A stretch of 64,000 nucleotides of DNA from Corynebacterium frankenforstense DSM 45800 (GTDB lineage: Bacteria > Actinomycetota > Actinomycetes > Mycobacteriales > Mycobacteriaceae), in assembly GCF_001941485.1 (NCBI RefSeq), contig NZ_CP009247.1:2356001-2420000 (forward strand), given 5' to 3'. The notes beneath the pieces are model-generated. The model saw nothing but the letters and a program-made list of their open reading frames with translations, was not told the origin of the DNA and searched no databases. The translations under genes and the position numbers were made by a program. How positions within the stretch are numbered: the first letter of the stretch is position 1; every line of letters begins with the position of its first letter. This document shows, one piece after another, positions 8,100 through 16,945 of this stretch.

Positions 8100-10573
8100 C
8101 CGAGCCGCGCAACCGCCCCGAACCGCAGGACGAGGGCCCCGCGACCGAGGCCGTGGCCTTCGACCCCTTCGCCGACGACGAGGAGGGCCCGGCCACTGAG
8201 GCCGTGCCCTATGACCCGTTCGCCGACGAGGACGACGAGCCGGCCCCCGGCACCGAGGCCGTCGCCTTCGATCCCTTCGCCGACGACGACGAGGACGACG
8301 ACGAGTACCAGGTCGACCCGGCGAACCTGGCCGGGCTCTTCGCCGACCTGGGCAAGATGCGCGACAACCGCGGCGCCCCGGCGCCGCGGCAACGCACCGA
8401 CGCCGAGCGTCGCCGCGACGCGTCGGAACGCGCGCGTCGGAAAGCACTGGACACCTTCCGCTCGCGCCGCGGCCGGCGCCGCCAGGACTGGGTCGTCGCC
8501 GACGGCATGGTCACCCTGCCGTTCATCGACCTCGTCCCGCCCGAGGCCGCGCTCAAGGACCCCGAGGCCGCCGGGTCCAAGGTCGACCCGCCGCAGCTGA
8601 AGCGCGGGGACGTCGTCGCCGGGCAGTACGAGATCCTCGGCGTGATCGGCCACGGCGGCATGGGCTGGATCTACCTGGCCGGCGACCGCAACGTCTCCGA
8701 GCGCCTGGTGGTGCTCAAGGGCATGCAGTCGGCGGCCGGCGACCAGGACGCGGGCGTGGCCGCGGCGGAGCGGGAGTTCCTCGCGGACATCACGCACCCG
8801 GGCGTGGTCAAGATCTTCAACTTCATCGACGACCCGCGCGTGCCCGGCGGCTTCATCGTCATGGAGTACGTCGGCGGGCCCAGCCTGAAGGACCGGATGC
8901 GCGACTACCCCGGCGGGCTGATGCCCGTCGACGTCGCCATCGCCTACATCCTGCAGGTGCTGCCCGCCCTGGAGTACCTGCACGTGCGCGGGGTGGTCTA
9001 CAACGACCTCAAGCCCGAGAACATCATCGCCACCGAGGACCAGGTCACGCTCATCGACCTGGGGGCGGTGACCGGCATCGGCTCCTACGGCTACATCTAC
9101 GGCACGCGCGGCTTCCAGGCCCCGGAGGTCGCCGCCGAGGGCCCGTCGGTGGCCAGCGACATCTACACCATCGGCCGCACCCTGGCCGCGCTCACGCTGG
9201 ACCTGCCCGTCGAGGACGGCGCCTTCGCCCCGGGCATCCCCTCGCCCTCGGAGGAGCCGATGCTGCGCGGCTACCTCAGCTACTACCGGCTGCTCGAGCG
9301 GGCCACGCACCCGGACCCGAAGAAGCGCTTCTCCGACATCCGCGCGCTGCGCAGCCAGCTCTACGGGGTGCTGCGCGAGATCATCGCCCTGCGCGACGGG
9401 GTGCAGCACCCCAACCAGCACTCGCTGTTCTCCCCGCAGCGCCGCACCTTCGGCACCAAGCACGTCGTCTTCCGCACCGACCAGCTCCTCGACGGCACCG
9501 AGCGCTCGGCGGCGATCACCGCCCCCGAGGTCGTGGGCGCCCTGGCCGTCCCGCTGGTCGACCGGCACGACGTCGGCGCCCCGCTGCTCTCCGGGTTCTC
9601 CTACACCGAGCCCGAGGAGGCGCTGGAGACCCTGCGCCAGGCGATGCACGCCGACGAGTACACCCGGTCCGCGGAGATCCCGCTCGGCGTGGTGCGCGCG
9701 ATGCTCGACCTCGGCTTCACCGGCCAGGCCCGTGAGTGGCTGGCCAGCCTCGAGGAGACCCTGGGCAACGACTGGCGCTTCCACTGGTACTCCGGGGTGA
9801 CCTCGCTGCTGCTCGACGACCTGGTGACCGCGCAGAAGCACTTCTTCGAGGTGCTGAGCATCCTGCCCGGCGAGTCCGCGCCGAAGCTCGCGCTCGCGGC
9901 CGTCGACGAGCTGATCCTGCAGAACCTCGGCTACTCGGGCGTGGCGCTGCTCGACCCGCACGACGCCCGCGCGATCGCCGGCGTGCACGCCACGCTCGAG
10001 GAGCTCAACGGCGACTTCGTCGACCGGCTGCCGCACGACTGGTCGCACGTGAGCACCGACCCGCAGGTGCTGCGCTTCCACACCATCCGCCTCTACGGGC
10101 TGGTGTGGGCGGCCAACCCGACCACCGTGTCCAGCGCCTTCGGCCTGGCCCGCCAGCTGATGGCCGAGAACCAGCTGGAGACCGCCGTGCGCGCCCTCGA
10201 CCGGCTGCCGCAGGCCTCCCGGCACCACCGCATGGCGCAGCTGACCACGATCCTGCATCTGATCGGCGGGCAGCTGACCGAGTCGCGCGTGCGCCGCGCC
10301 GCGCGCCGGCTCTCGGAGATCCCCACCAACGAGCCGCGCTTCCTGCAGATCCAGGCCGCCGTGCTCTCGGCCGGGCTGAACTTCCTGCGCGACGCCGACG
10401 TCGAGGCCGCCGCCAGCCCCAACGACCTCTTCGAGTTCCCCTTCACCCAGCGGGGGCTGCGCGCCGGACTGGCCGACACGCTGCGGCGGCTGGCGCGCAA
10501 CGCGCCGTTCGCCCGGCACCGCTACGCGCTGGTCGACATGGCCAACCAGGTCCGCCCCGAGACGTGGTTCTAG
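8096..10573 (+). CDS. pknG: Serine/threonine protein kinase PknG
   Basis: Soluble kinase, 825 residues, that phosphorylates the FHA protein OdhI (GarA in mycobacteria) and so releases inhibition of 2-oxoglutarate dehydrogenase. Kinase core from about residue 176: glycine loop GHGGMG, lysine in VVLKG, catalytic YNDLKPEN (Asn-Asp in place of HRD, usual for PknG), DLG in place of DFG, and GTRGFQAPE. A TPR-like helical C-terminus follows. The N-terminus carries three copies of TEAVxxDPFAD (Thr17, Thr34, Thr53), candidate phospho-sites for FHA binding. I see no cysteine in the protein, so the rubredoxin module of mycobacterial PknG is absent. The GTG start overlaps the glnH stop. Confidence 0.96.
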   Translation: MTEPRNRPEPQDEGPATEAVAFDPFADDEEGPATEAVPYDPFADEDDEPAPGTEAVAFDPFADDDEDDDEYQVDPANLAGLFADLGKMRDNRGAPAPRQRTDAERRRDASERARRKALDTFRSRRGRRRQDWVVADGMVTLPFIDLVPPEAALKDPEAAGSKVDPPQLKRGDVVAGQYEILGVIGHGGMGWIYLAGDRNVSERLVVLKGMQSAAGDQDAGVAAAEREFLADITHPGVVKIFNFIDDPRVPGGFIVMEYVGGPSLKDRMRDYPGGLMPVDVAIAYILQVLPALEYLHVRGVVYNDLKPENIIATEDQVTLIDLGAVTGIGSYGYIYGTRGFQAPEVAAEGPSVASDIYTIGRTLAALTLDLPVEDGAFAPGIPSPSEEPMLRGYLSYYRLLERATHPDPKKRFSDIRALRSQLYGVLREIIALRDGVQHPNQHSLFSPQRRTFGTKHVVFRTDQLLDGTERSAAITAPEVVGALAVPLVDRHDVGAPLLSGFSYTEPEEALETLRQAMHADEYTRSAEIPLGVVRAMLDLGFTGQAREWLASLEETLGNDWRFHWYSGVTSLLLDDLVTAQKHFFEVLSILPGESAPKLALAAVDELILQNLGYSGVALLDPHDARAIAGVHATLEELNGDFVDRLPHDWSHVSTDPQVLRFHTIRLYGLVWAANPTTVSSAFGLARQLMAENQLETAVRALDRLPQASRHHRMAQLTTILHLIGGQLTESRVRRAARRLSEIPTNEPRFLQIQAAVLSAGLNFLRDADVEAAASPNDLFEFPFTQRGLRAGLADTLRRLARNAPFARHRYALVDMANQVRPETWF
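8135..8290 (+). repeat. pknG: Three tandem TEAVxxDPFAD units in PknG
   Basis: Units begin at Gly14, Gly31 and Pro51 and are 16-20 residues apart. Each has a threonine followed by EAV and an acidic DPFAD(D/E) tail. DNA similarity between the units points to internal duplication. Confidence 0.85.
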
Positions 10574-10596
10574 TGGCGCGGCTGACGCCGCGCCAC
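10573..10596 (+). terminator. pknG terminator-like hairpin (TGAC loop)
   Basis: Perfect 10-bp stem GTGGCGCGGC / GCCGCGCCAC with loop TGAC, starting at the last base of the pknG stop codon. No U-tract follows; a ccgggaaaggaccg direct repeat does (about 10596-10630). Confidence 0.6.
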
Positions 10597-10638
10597 CGGG
10601 AAAGGACCGCGCCGCCGGGAAAGGACCGGGCTCAGTGA

Positions 10639-11832
10639 CTACTGCGCGAAGGCCACCGCGTAGCGGGCGATGGCCAGCTCCTCGTTGGTGGGCACCACGA
10701 AGACCTTGACCGCGGAGTCGTCCGTGGAGATCTCGCGCGGCCCGTCGTTCGGGCCCGCGTTGCGGTCCGCGTCGATCTTGACGCCGTAGGTCTCCATGCC
10801 GGCCAGCGCGTCGGCGCGCACGTGCGAGTCGTTCTCGCCCACGCCGGCGGTGAACGTGATCGCGTTGACCCGGCCGAGCGAGACCATGTAGGCGCCGATG
10901 TAGCGGCGCAGCTGGTGGATGTAGACGTTGTAGGCCGTCCAGGCGTCCTCGTTCTCGTCGCGGATCATGTCGCGCAGGGCGCGGAAGTCGTTGACCCCGG
11001 CCAGGCCCTTGACGCCGGACTTCTTGTTGAGCAGGTTGTCGATCTCGTCGATCGACATGCCGTTGCGGTAGAGGTGGAAGACGATGCCCGGGTCGATGTC
11101 GCCGGAGCGGGTGCCCATCGCCAGGCCGGCCAGCGGGGTCAGCCCCATCGAGGTGTCGACGGCGAGCCCGCCGCGGATGGCCGCGGCCGAGGCGCCGTTG
11201 CCCAGGTGCAGGGTGATCTGGTTGACCGCGGCGGGCGGCAGGCCGAGCAGGTCGGGGACCTGCTGGGAGACGTACTCGTGGCTGGTGCCGTGGAAGCCGT
11301 AGCGGCGCAGCGAGTAGTCGGCGGCGACGTCCTTGTTGATCGGGTAGATCGCGGCGGCCGGCGGCAGGGTGTGGAAGAAGCCGGTGTCGAAGACGGCCAC
11401 GTGCGGGATGTCCGGCAGGATCTCGCGGGCGACCTCGATGCCCGCGATGTTCGCCGGGTTGTGCAGCGGGGCCAGCGGGATCAGGTCGCGGATCATGTCC
11501 AGGATCTGGTCGTTGATCAGCTCCGGCGCGGAGAAGAGGATGCCGCCGTGGACCACGCGGTGCCCGCAGGCGATCACGTCGACCTGCCGCGGCCCGCAGT
11601 TGTGCTTGTCCATCAGCTCGAAGGCGAGCTGCAGGCCGGCGGTGTGGTCCGGGATCTCCTGCTCGACGGCGAAGGTGCCCTCCTGGGTCTTGAGGGTCAC
11701 GGCGCCCTGCGGCTCGCCGATCTGCTCGACGACGCCGACGACGAAGGGCTTCTCGGTGGCCGCGGCCAGAGGGTTGACCAGCTGGAACTTGATCGACGAG
11801 GAGCCGGAGTTGAGGACGAGTGCGTACGGCAT
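10639..11832 (-). CDS. ackA: Acetate kinase
   Basis: Interconverts acetate plus ATP and acetyl phosphate plus ADP in the cytosol, 397 residues, full length. It has the N-terminal phosphate-binding [18 protein letters not shown] with the catalytic-region histidine, [22 protein letters not shown] and HLGNGAS near residue 200, and FTAGVGEND. It lies two bases after pta on the same strand with GGGAGGG as ribosome site inside the pta end, so it forms the pta-ackA acetate operon, with the two steps in order. Confidence 0.97.
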   Translation of the reverse strand: MPYALVLNSGSSSIKFQLVNPLAAATEKPFVVGVVEQIGEPQGAVTLKTQEGTFAVEQEIPDHTAGLQLAFELMDKHNCGPRQVDVIACGHRVVHGGILFSAPELINDQILDMIRDLIPLAPLHNPANIAGIEVAREILPDIPHVAVFDTGFFHTLPPAAAIYPINKDVAADYSLRRYGFHGTSHEYVSQQVPDLLGLPPAAVNQITLHLGNGASAAAIRGGLAVDTSMGLTPLAGLAMGTRSGDIDPGIVFHLYRNGMSIDEIDNLLNKKSGVKGLAGVNDFRALRDMIRDENEDAWTAYNVYIHQLRRYIGAYMVSLGRVNAITFTAGVGENDSHVRADALAGMETYGVKIDADRNAGPNDGPREISTDDSAVKVFVVPTNEELAIARYAVAFAQ

Positions 11833-11834
11833 GG

Positions 11835-13235
11835 CTAGCGGTTCCCTCCCGCCTGGATCGCGGTGATGGCCACGGTGTTGACGATGTCCGGCACCGTCGC
11901 ACCGCGCGAGAGGTCGTTGACCGGCTTGTTGAGTCCCTGCAAGATCGGGCCGACGGCCAGGGCGCCGGCGGTGCGCTGCACGGCCTTGTAGCCGATGTTG
12001 CCGGCCTCGAGGTCCGGGAAGACGAAGACGTTGGCCTGGCCCGCGACCGGGGAGTCGGGCATCTTCTTGGCGGCCACGCCCGGGTCGCAGGCGGCGTCGA
12101 ACTGCAGCGGGCCGTCGACGGCGAGCTCGGGGTCGGCCTCGCGCGCGGTCTCGACGGCCGTGACGGCGCGCTCGACGTCGGCGCCGGAGCCGGAGGCGCC
12201 GGAGGAGTAGGACAGCACGGCGACCTTGGGGTCGATGCCGAAGCCGGCGGCGGTGCGCGCGGAGACGACGGCGATCTCACCGAGCTGCTCGGCGGTCGGG
12301 TTCGGGTTGACGGCGCAGTCGCCGAAGGCCCACAGCTTGCCCGGCAGCACCATCAGGAAGATCGAGGAGACCACGGAGGCCTCCGGGGAGGTGCGGATGA
12401 TCTGCAGCGCCGGGCGGATCGTCTCGGCGGTGGTGTGCGCGGCACCGGAGACCATGCCGTCAGCGGCGCCGGTGTGCACGAGCATGGTGCCGAAGTAGGA
12501 GACGTCGTCCATCTGCTCGCGCGCCTGCTCGAGGGTCACGCCCTTCTTCTGACGCAGGCGGGCGAACTCGGCGGCGAACTCCTCGCGGCGCGGGTCGGTG
12601 CGGTGGTCGACGACCTCGGCGTCGGACAGGTCCAGCCCGGCGTCCGCCGCCCGCTTGGCGACGTCCTGGGGGTCACCCAGGATGGTCAGGCGCGCCACGC
12701 CGGCCTTGAGCAGCTGGTCGGCGGCGGCCAGGATGCGGTCGTCGTCGCCCTCGGGCAGCACGATGCGCGCCCCCACGGCGGCGGCCTGGGCGGCCAGGCG
12801 GCGCTCGAAGACCTCCGGCGACATGACCGGGCGGGCCTCCTCGGCGACCGCGGCCAGTGCGGAGCGCACGTGCCCGGCGTCGGCCAGCTCGGTGGCCGTC
12901 AGCGTCGCGGCGACCACCGCACCCGCGGCCTCGGCCTCGGCGACGGCGAGCTTGCCGACGCCGGCGGCGTCGTCAATCACCAGCAGCAACGGCACGCCGA
13001 GGGCGGCGGCGACGCGGGCGTCGTGGGCCAGCGCGCCGGTACCCCGGATCAGGGTTGCGCCGGAATCGGTCAGCCCGGCCGCGAGGGCGGCGCCGACGGT
13101 GGGCTCCACGCGGGCCAGGTCGGCGTGGGAGAGGTCCAGCGACTCGGCCAGGGCGGCGGTGTCCAGGCCGTCGAAGGTGCGGTTGACCAGGGTCAGAAGT
13201 GCCGAGGGGGCCGCGGAGGGCGCCGGGTTAGTCAT
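11835..13235 (-). CDS. pta: Phosphate acetyltransferase
   Basis: Makes acetyl phosphate from acetyl-CoA (or the reverse during growth on acetate), 466 residues. The C-terminal PTA/PTB domain starts at about residue 150 and contains [62 protein letters not shown] and [11 protein letters not shown]. The first 130 or so residues are a shortened DRTGG-like regulatory region compared with the 700-residue enterobacterial enzyme. The ribosome site AAAGGTGG precedes ATG 13235. Expression probably starts in the 459-base region shared with fprA. In C. glutamicum this operon is controlled by RamA/RamB, which is family knowledge, not shown here. Confidence 0.96.
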   Translation of the reverse strand: MTNPAPSAAPSALLTLVNRTFDGLDTAALAESLDLSHADLARVEPTVGAALAAGLTDSGATLIRGTGALAHDARVAAALGVPLLLVIDDAAGVGKLAVAEAEAAGAVVAATLTATELADAGHVRSALAAVAEEARPVMSPEVFERRLAAQAAAVGARIVLPEGDDDRILAAADQLLKAGVARLTILGDPQDVAKRAADAGLDLSDAEVVDHRTDPRREEFAAEFARLRQKKGVTLEQAREQMDDVSYFGTMLVHTGAADGMVSGAAHTTAETIRPALQIIRTSPEASVVSSIFLMVLPGKLWAFGDCAVNPNPTAEQLGEIAVVSARTAAGFGIDPKVAVLSYSSGASGSGADVERAVTAVETAREADPELAVDGPLQFDAACDPGVAAKKMPDSPVAGQANVFVFPDLEAGNIGYKAVQRTAGALAVGPILQGLNKPVNDLSRGATVPDIVNTVAITAIQAGGNR

Positions 13236-13694
13236 GCGGGGAAGCCACCTTTCTGTGGGCGTCTGCTGCGGACGTGGCCGTCAGGCGCGGGGCACCGGAC
13301 ATCATAGTGTGGCGCAGCGCACCGTGGGCTCTTTTCGTGATTGGTTTTTCTTTTCGCTTCGGCCGCGCGGCGGGGGCACCGCGACCGCACCTCGGCGGGA
13401 AACATTCACGCGACAACCCCCGAGGGTACCCTCGCCGGACCGGCCCAACATCCGCAGCGGCGACGACCCCGCGCACGCGCCGCACGCTGGCGTCACCCCT
13501 CGGCGCGGCGGGGTGCGGGCGCACATGCGGCGGGGGTTTCCCAACCGCCGCGCGGCGGTTAGACTGGGCGCAGTTCTAGACAGCTCGGTGCAACTTCCGC
13601 CCACCAACGGGTATGGTGCAGCACACGTACCGAAGCAGGTGCAGCACATGCACCGGAGCGACAGACCCGAAGAAGTAAAGGAACCACAGTCACG
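13236..13694. promoter_or_regulatory. Divergent control region of pta-ackA and fprA
   Basis: 459 bases without a gene. On the minus strand TATGAT (13301-13306) is a fair -10 for pta, with a leader of about 60 bases. On the plus strand TATGGT (13612-13617) could serve fprA, with a leader of about 70 bases and AAAGGA before its ATG. In between are a pyrimidine-rich AT patch (about 13330-13355) and a perfect 14-bp palindrome CGAGGGTACCCTCG (13421-13434) next to an ACCCCC run. These resemble, without proving, RamA-type sites. Confidence 0.5.
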
Positions 13695-15056
13695 ATGTCT
13701 CGCCCCCTGCGCGTCGCCGTCGTCGGTGCCGGCCCCGCCGGCATCTACGCCTCCGACCTCCTCATCAAGTCCGGCCAGGAGGTCTCCATCGACCTCTACG
13801 AGCGCATGCCCACCCCGTTCGGCCTGATCCGCTACGGTGTCGCGCCGGACCACCCGCGCATCAAGGGCATCGTCAAGTCGCTGCACAACGTGATGGAGAA
13901 GCCGGAGATCCGCTTCCTGGGCAACATCAACGTCGGCGTCGACGTCACCGTCGAGGAGCTGCAGCGCTACTACGACGCCGTGGTCTTCTCCACCGGCGCG
14001 ACCGGCGACCGAGTCCTGGACATCCCGGGCGCGGACCTCGAGGGCGTGCACGGCGCCGGCGAGTTCGTCGGCTTCTACGACGGCAACCCGAACTTCTCCC
14101 GCGACTGGGACCTCTCCGCCGAGCAGGTCGCCGTGATCGGCGTGGGCAACGTCGGCCTGGACATCTCGCGCGTGCTGGCCAAGACGGCCGACGAGCTGCA
14201 CGTCACCGAGATCCCGGACAACGTCTACGAGAACCTGCGCGCCAGCGCCGCCCGCGAGGTGCACATCTTCGGCCGCCGCGGCCCGGCCCAGGCGAAGTTC
14301 ACCCCGCTCGAGCTCAAGGAGCTCGACTACTCCGACACCATCGAGGTCACCGTCGACCCGGAGGACATCGACTACGACGAGGCCAGCGAGACCGCCCGCC
14401 GCGAGTCGAAGTCCCAGGACCTGGTCTGCCAGACCCTCGAGCACTATGCCATCCGCGACCCGAAGGGGGCCCCGCACACCCTGCAGATCCACTTCTTCGA
14501 GTCGCCCGTCGAGATCCTCGGCGAGGACGGCAAGGTCACCGGCCTGAAGACCGAGCGCACCGAGCTCGACGGCAACGGCGGGGTCACCCGCACCGGCAAG
14601 TTCACCGTCTGGCCGGTCCAGGCCGTCTACCGCGCGGTGGGCTACCGCTCCGACGCCGTCGAGGGCGTGCCCTTCGACGACAAGCGCGCCGTGATCCCCA
14701 ACGACGGCGGCCACGTCCTCGACGAGGACGGCGCGGCCGTGCCGGGCCTCTACACCACCGGCTGGATCAAGCGCGGCCCGGTCGGGCTGATCGGCAACAC
14801 CAAGTCCGACGCCAAGGAGACCACCGGCATGCTGCTGGAGGACTACAACGGCGGCAAGCTCGCCGAGCCGGAGTCCACCGACCCGGCCGAGGTGCTCGCC
14901 TTCCTCGAGGGCAAGGGCCTGGCGGTGACCACCTGGGAGGGCTGGCACCGTCTCGACGCCGCCGAGCGCGCCCTGGGCGAGGCCGAGGGCCGCGAGCGCA
15001 AGAAGATCGTCGAGTGGGACGAGATGGTCTCCCACGCCGGTCCGCAGGACAAGTAG
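13695..15056 (+). CDS. fprA: Ferredoxin/adrenodoxin-type NADP reductase
   Basis: FAD enzyme, 453 residues, passing electrons between NADPH and ferredoxins. It has the FAD GxGxxG motif VAVVGAGPAGIYAS at the N-terminus, RYGVAPDHPRIK characteristic of FprA/adrenodoxin reductase, the NADP-binding VIGVGNVGLDISRVL, GRRGPAQAKFTP, and the C-terminal GWIKRGPVGLIGNTK signature. The length matches mycobacterial FprA (about 455). ATG 13695 is preceded by AAAGGA at about 12 bases. It is a single gene, convergent with the LacI-type regulator. Confidence 0.93.
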   Translation: MSRPLRVAVVGAGPAGIYASDLLIKSGQEVSIDLYERMPTPFGLIRYGVAPDHPRIKGIVKSLHNVMEKPEIRFLGNINVGVDVTVEELQRYYDAVVFSTGATGDRVLDIPGADLEGVHGAGEFVGFYDGNPNFSRDWDLSAEQVAVIGVGNVGLDISRVLAKTADELHVTEIPDNVYENLRASAAREVHIFGRRGPAQAKFTPLELKELDYSDTIEVTVDPEDIDYDEASETARRESKSQDLVCQTLEHYAIRDPKGAPHTLQIHFFESPVEILGEDGKVTGLKTERTELDGNGGVTRTGKFTVWPVQAVYRAVGYRSDAVEGVPFDDKRAVIPNDGGHVLDEDGAAVPGLYTTGWIKRGPVGLIGNTKSDAKETTGMLLEDYNGGKLAEPESTDPAEVLAFLEGKGLAVTTWEGWHRLDAAERALGEAEGRERKKIVEWDEMVSHAGPQDK

Positions 15057-15061
15057 TCAGG

Positions 15062-15085
15062 GGCGTGAGGCGTCAGCCTCGCGCC
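15062..15085. terminator. Bidirectional hairpin between fprA and the lacI-type gene
   Basis: GGCGTGAGGC / GCCTCGCGCC with one G-U-type position and loop GTCA (TGAC on minus). It overlaps the stop region of the regulator and lies 5 bases past fprA. Confidence 0.5.
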
Positions 15086-16182
15086 GCCACGGACTCCCGC
15101 TCCACCAGCGGCATGTCCACCAGGTAGGCCTCCCCGACCGGGCCGGGGAAGGCCGCCTCCGCCTCTTCACCCGTGCGGGTGTGCTTGCGCCCGCGCAGTT
15201 TGCGCGGCTCGAGCACCAGCTCCGTGGCCACCCGCCCCATCTCGAGGTACGGGATGGCCACGGTGCTCAGACCCGGGTCCAGGTACGAGGCCAGCACCTC
15301 GTCGTCGAAGGAGATCACGGAGATCTCCTCGGGGATGCGCACCCCGGCGTGCGCGGCGGCCTGAAAGAAACCGAAGGCGATGCGGTCGTTGCCCGCGATC
15401 ACCGCGGTGACCGGCTCGTCCGGGTGTTCCGCGTTAAAGGCCTGCACCCGCTCGAAAGCCCGCGCGCCCAGCGGCGGCTCCCAAACCGAGCCCTGAACCT
15501 CCATGGTCAGGTCGAGTCCGGCCTCGGCCAGCGTGGCGTCGACGGCGCCCATGCGCACCGAGACGCACACCGAGACGGCCGGGTCCAGAGTCTCTTTACT
15601 GCGCCCGACCAGGGCGATGCGGCGGTGACCGCGCGCCAGCAGGTACTCGGCCGCCCTACGTCCGGCCACGGGCTCGTCGGGAAGCACGGCGGGCAACTGC
15701 CAGTCGGTGCCGGCGACGGTGGCCGTTCCGTTGGCGATGACGGCTTTCATCGAGTCCGGCAGGCGCGGCACCGTGACGTGGCGGGCCTGCATGAGGGCGA
15801 AGATGATGCCGTCGACGCGACGGGACACCAGCCCGCCCACGGCTCGCTCTAGGTGCTCGGCGTCGAAGGGGCACTCGTTGATGAGCACCAGGTTGCTGCT
15901 GCGCTCGGCGACGTCGATGCTGCCGCGGATCAGCGCGGAGGCGAAACGGGTGGTGGCCACCTCGTCGGAGACGAAGCCGACAGTCAGCGAACGGCCGGTG
16001 CGCAGCGAGCGGGCCGTGGGGTCGGGGCGGTAGCCGAGTTTCTCGGCGGCGGCGCGCACCCGGCGCGCGGTCGCCTCGGAGATGCGGGTCCCCGGCCGCT
16101 TGTTGAGCACCAGGCTCACGGTCGCGGGCGAGACCCCGGCCTCCTTGGCGACCTGCGCGAGAGTCGGGCGGCGGGAGTTCAT
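15073..16182 (-). CDS. LacI-family transcriptional regulator
   Basis: DNA-binding repressor, 369 residues. The N-terminal helix-turn-helix TLAQVAKEAGVSPATVSLVLN is classical LacI, followed by the hinge region KLGYRPDPTARSLRTGRS and a periplasmic-binding-like effector domain (VGFVSDEVATTRFA, AVIAGNDRIAFGFFQAA, ISVISFDDEVLASYLDPGLSTV). The effector is probably a sugar or nucleoside by family habit, but no transporter or catabolic operon is adjacent, so the target is unknown. ATG 16182 is chosen because TAACCT (16190-16195, minus strand) ends seven bases upstream: a leaderless start. Confidence 0.92.
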   Translation of the reverse strand: MNSRRPTLAQVAKEAGVSPATVSLVLNKRPGTRISEATARRVRAAAEKLGYRPDPTARSLRTGRSLTVGFVSDEVATTRFASALIRGSIDVAERSSNLVLINECPFDAEHLERAVGGLVSRRVDGIIFALMQARHVTVPRLPDSMKAVIANGTATVAGTDWQLPAVLPDEPVAGRRAAEYLLARGHRRIALVGRSKETLDPAVSVCVSVRMGAVDATLAEAGLDLTMEVQGSVWEPPLGARAFERVQAFNAEHPDEPVTAVIAGNDRIAFGFFQAAAHAGVRIPEEISVISFDDEVLASYLDPGLSTVAIPYLEMGRVATELVLEPRKLRGRKHTRTGEEAEAAFPGPVGEAYLVDMPLVERESVAARG

Positions 16183-16386
16183 TCTCCCCAGGTTAGTCCG
16201 CACATATATGCGCCGAGGCGACATCCACGCCGATTGTCCCCGCAGGGCGCCCGTTTGTCTCCCCACAGGATCCACGCGGGTGACACCGCGGGGTCCGCTG
16301 AGAGGCGTGGCATAGCGGCGCGGAAGCCAAATAATCGGTCACAGCGATTTCCGGGCGGGCACGAGCCGGGGTTATGCTTCCCCGCC

Positions 16387-16902
16387 ATGACCAACTACTT
16401 CGCGGTTTCCGCGCTCCGGGACCTGGCTCCCGTCGAGCTGCACCAGCTCTACAAGCTCCGCGTCGACGTCTTCGTGCACGAGCAGAACACCCCGTACGCC
16501 GAGATCGACGACACCGACGCCCTCGACACCACCTTCCACGTCCTCGCCTGGACCCGGAAGTCCGAGCACGGACACGCCACCCTCATCGGCTGCGCCCGCC
16601 TCTACCCGGGCACCGACGGCGACGAGACCGTCCACCTGGGCCGCCTGACCACCGCCGCCGACCACCGCGGCGAGGGCCTGGGCACCGAGCTGCTCCTGCA
16701 GACCCTGCGCCTGGCCGCCGAGCGCTTCCCGGGCCGCACCGTGCGCCTGGACGCCCAGACCCACCTGCGCGGCTTCTACGAGCGCTTCGGCTTCACCGCC
16801 GCCGGCGAGGAGTTCGACGACTCCGGTGTCGCCCACCTGCCGATGACGGCCACCCCGGCCGCCGTCGCCGAGGCCGTCAAGGCCCTCGACGCCGCGGCCT
16901 AG
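16387..16902 (+). CDS. GNAT family N-acetyltransferase (ElaA-like)
   Basis: Acetyl-CoA-dependent acyltransferase, 171 residues. ElaA-type features are LYKLRVDVFVHEQNTPYAEID at the N-terminus, HLGRLTTAADHRGEGLGTELL (acetyl-CoA pyrophosphate loop, R-x-x-G-x-G/L pattern) and HLRGFYERFGFTAAGEEFDDSGVAHLPM at the C-terminus. The substrate is unknown. TATGCT at 16373-16378 lies eight bases before ATG 16387 and no ribosome site is visible, which suggests a leaderless message. Confidence 0.88.
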   Translation: MTNYFAVSALRDLAPVELHQLYKLRVDVFVHEQNTPYAEIDDTDALDTTFHVLAWTRKSEHGHATLIGCARLYPGTDGDETVHLGRLTTAADHRGEGLGTELLLQTLRLAAERFPGRTVRLDAQTHLRGFYERFGFTAAGEEFDDSGVAHLPMTATPAAVAEAVKALDAAA

Positions 16903-16925
16903 ACCCGCGGCCTGATCCCCCTGAA

Positions 16926-16945
16926 GGCAGGCGCTAGAGCCTGCC
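16926..16945. terminator. Hairpin between GNAT gene and purT
   Basis: Perfect 7-bp inverted repeat GGCAGGC / GCCTGCC with a six-base loop that contains the purT stop codon. It serves two convergent genes. Confidence 0.45.

Noticed and set aside
8075..12280. A 1401-codon open frame on the minus strand opposite pknG and running into the ackA/pta region
   Set aside because: It shadows conserved genes (pknG on the opposite strand, ackA/pta in another frame) and arises from the scarcity of stop codons at high GC; no family similarity.
16183..16275. Longer N-terminus of the LacI-type regulator
   Set aside because: The extra residues precede the helix-turn-helix without similarity, and the -10 box TAACCT would lie inside the coding sequence.
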